Part shown: positions 6,678 to 9,872 of the stretch, one piece after another
How positions within the stretch are numbered: position 1 is the stretch's first letter
Layout: every line of letters begins with the position of its first letter
From: Bordetella parapertussis
Lineage (GTDB): Bacteria > Pseudomonadota > Gammaproteobacteria > Burkholderiales > Burkholderiaceae_C
Direction: 5' to 3'
NCBI GenBank assembly: GCA_945882755.1
Contig: CAMCWS010000136.1
Span: forward strand, 1-9,872
DNA length: 9,872 nt
Position numbers and translations under genes: made by a program
The notes under the pieces: generated by a model
Seen by the model: the letters and a program-made list of their open reading frames with translations, nothing else
Told to the model about the DNA's origin: nothing
The model's database searches: none

Positions 6678-7782
6678 ATGGAAGCAGAACGCATCAACAA
6701 CATTGGTAACTTGCTCAACGACTTGCAAGCGCGAACACTTGATCTTCGGGGGTATCTTTGACTTCGATGCCAAATCTGAACGACTGAGAACAGTCAACGC
6801 TTCCCTTGAAGACCCAAGCGTTTGGAACGACCCCAAAAAAGCGCAAGAACTGGGCAAAGAAAAAAAGTCTCTTGACGATATTGTGTTGACCATTGGCCGC
6901 TTAGGCCAAGAAATTGAAGACAACACAGAGTTGTTTGACATGAGCAAGTCTGACAACGATGAGTCCGGACTTCTGACCATAGAAGAAGACACACAGCGCA
7001 TCTTGTCTGAGGTTGAAAAACTCGAATTTCGGCGCATGTTCAATAACCCTGCCGATCCGCTGAATGCATTTCTTGACATTCAAGCCGGCGCAGGTGGCAC
7101 CGAGGCTTGCGACTGGGCCAGCATGCTTTTGCGCCAATACTTGAAATACGCAGAACGCAAAGGATTTAAGGCGACATTGGAAGACGAGTCTCCAGGGGAC
7201 GTCGCTGGTATCAAAGGCGCCACCCTGAAAATTGAGGGTGAATACGCGTTTGGTTTATTGCGAACGGAAACAGGTGTGCATCGTTTGGTTCGCAAGTCTC
7301 CGTTTGACTCTGCAGGTGGACGTCACACCAGTTTTGCCAGCGTGTTTGTCTACCCTGAAGTGGACGACTCCATTGAAATCGATATCAATCCCTCCGATGT
7401 GCGAACCGACACCTTCCGCGCCAGTGGCGCAGGTGGGCAACACATCAATAAAACCGATTCTGCAGTTCGCCTGACCCATATTCCCACAGGCATCGTCGTT
7501 CAGTGCCAAGACGGAAGAAGCCAACACAGCAACCGCGATGTGGCATGGAAGCGTTTACGCTCCCGTCTGTATGACTTTGAAATGCGAAAACGCATGGAAG
7601 CCCAACAAAAACTGGAAGACACTAAGACCGATGTAGGCTGGGGACACCAAATTCGCAGCTATGTGCTTGACCAAAGTCGCATCAAAGATTTGCGTACCAA
7701 TGTTGAAATCAGCAACACCCAAAAAGTGCTGGACGGCGACTTGGACGCTTTCATTGAAGCCTCGCTCAAACAAGGTGTTTGA
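6678..7782 (+). CDS. prfB: Peptide chain release factor 2, made by programmed +1 frameshift
   Basis: Recognises UGA and UAA in the ribosomal A site and triggers release of the finished protein. The gene is in two frames: 27 codons from the ATG at 6678 to CTT at 6756-6758, then, after skipping T6759, the +1 frame from GAC at 6760 to the stop at 7780-7782. The joined product has 367 residues (E. coli 365). The first part reads [20 protein letters not shown] and ends DLRGYL; the second begins [13 protein letters not shown]. The stop-recognition tripeptide SPF is at 207-209 and GGQ, which enters the peptidyl transferase centre, is at 252-254. The residue equivalent to E. coli 246 is Ala, as in most bacteria, whereas K-12 has Thr. 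The start has only a weak TGGA upstream. cobA ends 41 bases earlier, so read-through is possible. The lysS gene often found after prfB is replaced here by pepN. Confidence 0.98.
6748..6762 (+). promoter_or_regulatory. RF2 autoregulatory frameshift site
   Basis: The sequence GGGGGTATCTTTGAC combines all elements of the known prfB recoding signal. There is an internal Shine-Dalgarno-like GGGGG (6748-6752) three bases before the slippery CTT (6756-6758), the in-frame TGA stop (6759-6761) and a following C that makes the stop weak. When RF2 is scarce, the peptidyl-tRNA-Leu slips from CUU to UUU and translation continues in the +1 frame. It matches the E. coli site except that the codon before GGG is CGG, not AGG. 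Confidence 0.97.
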
Positions 7783-7798
7783 TGTTTCACTCCAAACC

Positions 7799-7888
7799 AT
7801 GCTGTCACTTCCAACCTTGCTGTCACTTCCAACCTTGCTGTCACCTCCAACCTCGCTGTCACGTACAAACACGCTGTCACTGCGAGCG
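7799..7888 (+). repeat. Five 18-base tandem repeats between prfB and pepN
   Basis: Units start at 7799, 7817, 7835, 7853 and 7871. Unit 2 reads TTGCTGTCACTTCCAACC. Units 1-3 differ from their neighbour by one base each; units 4 and 5 differ more (4-5 bases), but all five keep GCTGTCAC. A very degraded copy may precede the array at 7781-7798, overlapping the prfB stop codon. The gradient of identity suggests recent slippage duplication at the prfB side. Open frames through the array on both strands simply reflect the multiple-of-three unit. The array lies in the 144-base gap, between the prfB stop and the pepN ribosome binding site, and I see no promoter in it. Confidence 0.9.
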
Positions 7889-7899
7889 CAGCGAAGCAG
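7880..7899 (+). repeat. GC-rich palindromic tail of the repeat array
   Basis: The last repeat unit runs into CTGCGAGCGCAGCGAAGCAG, in which CTGC at the left end can pair with GCAG at 7888-7891 or with GCAG at 7896-7899. A run of seven C follows from 7900. The sequence resembles short dispersed intergenic palindromes of the form TGCGAGCGCAGCGAAGCA that I recall from various bacterial genomes; I cannot confirm that here. No T-tract follows, so it is not a typical terminator. Confidence 0.45.
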
Positions 7900-7926
7900 C
7901 CCCCCCTATGAATCAGGAGAAATGTA

Positions 7927-9872
7927 ATGCGTGAAGGACAACCCCTCGTCACCCGCCGCGAGGATTACCAAGTCCCAGGATTTTGGATAGATACCGTTGA
8001 TTTGGTGTTTGATCTGGATCCAACCAAAACACGGGTCCTCAACACCATGACTGTTCGACGCAATGTTGAAAGTCCATTGCAAGCCTTGCGCTTGGACGGT
8101 GAAGACCTCAACCTCTCTCGCGTTTTACTCAATGGCCAAGGAACCAGCTTTAAGATTGAAAATGATCAACTGGTGCTGGAAAATCTTCCAGAAGGCAGTG
8201 ATCCCTTTACGCTAGAGGTTTTCACCACCTGCAATCCTACTAAGAATACGCAACTCTCAGGCCTGTACCTGAGTCAAAACTCTTTGTTCACGCAGTGTGA
8301 AGCGCAGGGATTCAGGCGAATCACTTATTTTTTAGATCGTCCCGATGTCATGGCCAATTTCAGTGTGACTTTGCGAGCGGACCCTGCTCTCTTTCCTGTA
8401 CTCCTGTCCAATGGCAACTTGATGGAGCAAGGTTCCTTAGATGACGGCAGACATTTTGCTCGTTGGATAGACCCCCACAAAAAACCCAGCTATTTGTTTG
8501 CCTTGGTTGCAGGTCAATTGGTTTGCCGTGAACAACGCATCGTTGCTCGCAGCGGTAAAGAACACTTGCTGCAAATTTATGTGCGGTCTGGCGATTTGGA
8601 CAAAACCGAACACGCCATGAATGCATTGATCGCTAGTGTCGCTTGGGATGAGCATCGCTTTGGCTTGAGCTTGGACCTTGAACGTTTCATGATCGTAGCC
8701 ACATCAGACTTCAACATGGGTGCGATGGAAAACAAAGGCCTGAATATCTTCAACACAAAGTACGTGCTTGCCAATCAAGCCACTGCGACAGACCAAGATT
8801 TCTCAAACATTGAAAGCGTGATTGGTCACGAGTATTTTCACAATTGGAGTGGCAACCGAGTGACTTGCCGAGACTGGTTCCAGCTTTCACTCAAAGAAGG
8901 CTTGACGGTGTTCAGAGACCAAGAATTCAGTCAAGATTTGGCAGCCAGCACGTCTGCACGTGCCGTCAAACGCATCGAAGATGTCAGGTTGCTAAGAACA
9001 GTTCAATTTGCCGAAGATGCCGGCCCTATGGCACACCCTGTTCGCCCAGACACCTACATGGAAATCAACAATTTCTACACCGTCACGGTATACGAAAAAG
9101 GTGCAGAAGTTGTTCGCATGATGCAGACTTTGGTGGGGCGTGAGGGTTTCGCCAAAGGCCTGGCGCTGTATTTCCAACGACACGATGGCCAGGCAGTTAC
9201 TTGCGACGATTTTGCACAAGCCATCGCTGACGCCAATCCAGAATCCGCATTGGCACTTGAGCTACAAAACTTCAAGCGCTGGTACAGCCAAGCCGGCACC
9301 CCACGCCTAGATGTTCACGGCATCTATGAACAAGAACAACAGCGCTTCACGCTTCACTTCAAACAAAGCTGCCCCCCCACTCCTGGGCAAGCGACCAAGC
9401 AGCCCTTCGTCATCCCCGTGGAAATGGGCTTGTTAGGCATGGATGGCACAGTTCTAGCAGAACACCATCGCATCGTGCTCACCGAAACTGATCAAAGCGT
9501 GGTGTTCGAGGGCATGACCCAAATGCCTGTGCCGTCATTGCTGCGTGGTTTCAGTGCCCCCGTTCAACTGCACTACCCTTATGAAATTGATCAACTGCTG
9601 GTTTTGTTGGCGCATGATTCTGATGCTTTCAACCGATGGGAAGTGGCACAGCGGCTTTACATGAGCAGCATATTGACCGCTCTTTCATCAGATGCGCGAA
9701 ATGAAGCTCTGCTTTCGCCTACGCTGATCAATGGCTTGCGGTCTGTCCTACGCGACCCGACACTGGACGCAGCCTTCAAAGAATTGGTGCTGATACCGCC
9801 GAGCGAATCCTACATCGCAGAGCAATGTGCAACAGTCGATCCACAGCGCATCCATTCCGTACGAGACACCCT
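7927..9872 (+). CDS. pepN: Aminopeptidase N, M1 family (3' end cut by window edge)
   Basis: Zinc metallopeptidase that removes N-terminal residues from peptides in the cytoplasm, finishing protein turnover downstream of ATP-dependent proteases. The frame is open from the ATG at 7927 to the right edge (648 codons), against about 870 in E. coli, so roughly the last quarter is missing. The N-terminal domain opens MREGQPLVTRREDYQVPGFW. The catalytic domain has the exopeptidase motif GAMEN (265-269), the zinc motif HEYFH (301-305) with the third ligand Glu324 in the HExxH-x18-E pattern, and Tyr389 in VYEKGAEVV, the expected transition-state residue. All numbers are within a few residues of the E. 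coli enzyme. AGGAG at 7915-7919 is 7 bases before the ATG. An ATG at 7922 is followed directly by TAA and is only 2 bases from AGGAG, so it is not the start. Own promoter or read-through from prfB is undecided. Confidence 0.98.
   Translation, partial: MREGQPLVTRREDYQVPGFWIDTVDLVFDLDPTKTRVLNTMTVRRNVESPLQALRLDGEDLNLSRVLLNGQGTSFKIENDQLVLENLPEGSDPFTLEVFTTCNPTKNTQLSGLYLSQNSLFTQCEAQGFRRITYFLDRPDVMANFSVTLRADPALFPVLLSNGNLMEQGSLDDGRHFARWIDPHKKPSYLFALVAGQLVCREQRIVARSGKEHLLQIYVRSGDLDKTEHAMNALIASVAWDEHRFGLSLDLERFMIVATSDFNMGAMENKGLNIFNTKYVLANQATATDQDFSNIESVIGHEYFHNWSGNRVTCRDWFQLSLKEGLTVFRDQEFSQDLAASTSARAVKRIEDVRLLRTVQFAEDAGPMAHPVRPDTYMEINNFYTVTVYEKGAEVVRMMQTLVGREGFAKGLALYFQRHDGQAVTCDDFAQAIADANPESALALELQNFKRWYSQAGTPRLDVHGIYEQEQQRFTLHFKQSCPPTPGQATKQPFVIPVEMGLLGMDGTVLAEHHRIVLTETDQSVVFEGMTQMPVPSLLRGFSAPVQLHYPYEIDQLLVLLAHDSDAFNRWEVAQRLYMSSILTALSSDARNEALLSPTLINGLRSVLRDPTLDAAFKELVLIPPSESYIAEQCATVDPQRIHSVRDT

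Noticed and set aside
6678..6761. Broken or frameshifted prfB (pseudogene)
   Set aside because: The early TGA and frame change form the complete programmed frameshift site, and the rest of RF2 is intact.
7799..7888. CRISPR array
   Set aside because: Units are directly adjacent 18-mers without spacers and there are no cas genes nearby.
7661..7927. 88-codon plus-strand open frame running through the tandem repeats (LSLPTL repeats)
   Set aside because: It begins inside prfB in another frame; the periodic protein is only the 18-base repeat read in triplets.
7659..7952. 97-codon minus-strand open frame with VTARLE repeats
   Set aside because: It is the reverse reading of the repeat array plus prfB and pepN ends, with no independent evidence for a gene.

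Overview
The window is a compact stretch of bacterial core genome. I read eight protein-coding genes in it, two of them cut by the window edges. No RNA gene, insertion sequence, prophage, CRISPR array or defence island was found. Moderate GC, the rpsO-pnp pair, a ybiB-cobA pair and the wording of the proteins (S15, the aminotransferase and CobA in particular) suggest a betaproteobacterium of the Burkholderiales, probably close to Comamonadaceae. This placement comes from recalled family resemblance and not from a search.

Left half, minus strand, in order of transcription: tsaD (tRNA t6A modification), a class I/II PLP-dependent aminotransferase, rpsO (ribosomal protein S15) and pnp (polynucleotide phosphorylase, running off the left edge). 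tsaD and the aminotransferase gene are 23 bases apart and probably share a transcript. rpsO seems to have its own promoter, whose -10 box contains the stop codon of the aminotransferase gene. The 198-base rpsO-pnp spacer holds two good hairpins and a smaller bistable one just before the pnp ribosome binding site. This resembles the arrangement through which pnp is post-transcriptionally controlled in E. coli.

Right half, plus strand: ybiB (TrpD2-type nucleic-acid-binding protein) overlaps cobA (uroporphyrinogen-III C-methyltransferase, siroheme/cobalamin branch) by ATGA. These are followed 41 bases later by prfB (release factor 2, with its programmed +1 frameshift intact) and then pepN (M1 aminopeptidase N, running off the right edge). 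tsaD and ybiB diverge from a 71-base AT-rich spacer containing an imperfect 37-base palindrome. The prfB-pepN gap carries five degenerate 18-base tandem repeats that run into a GC-rich palindromic tail.

Most genes serve translation and its upkeep: S15, RF2, TsaD, RNA turnover by Pnp and peptide recycling by PepN. The tetrapyrrole gene cobA and the poorly understood ybiB sit among them. I see no convincing new multi-gene system. The points most worth following are the RNA structures around rpsO/pnp, the repeat array between prfB and pepN, and the palindrome in the divergent tsaD/ybiB spacer.
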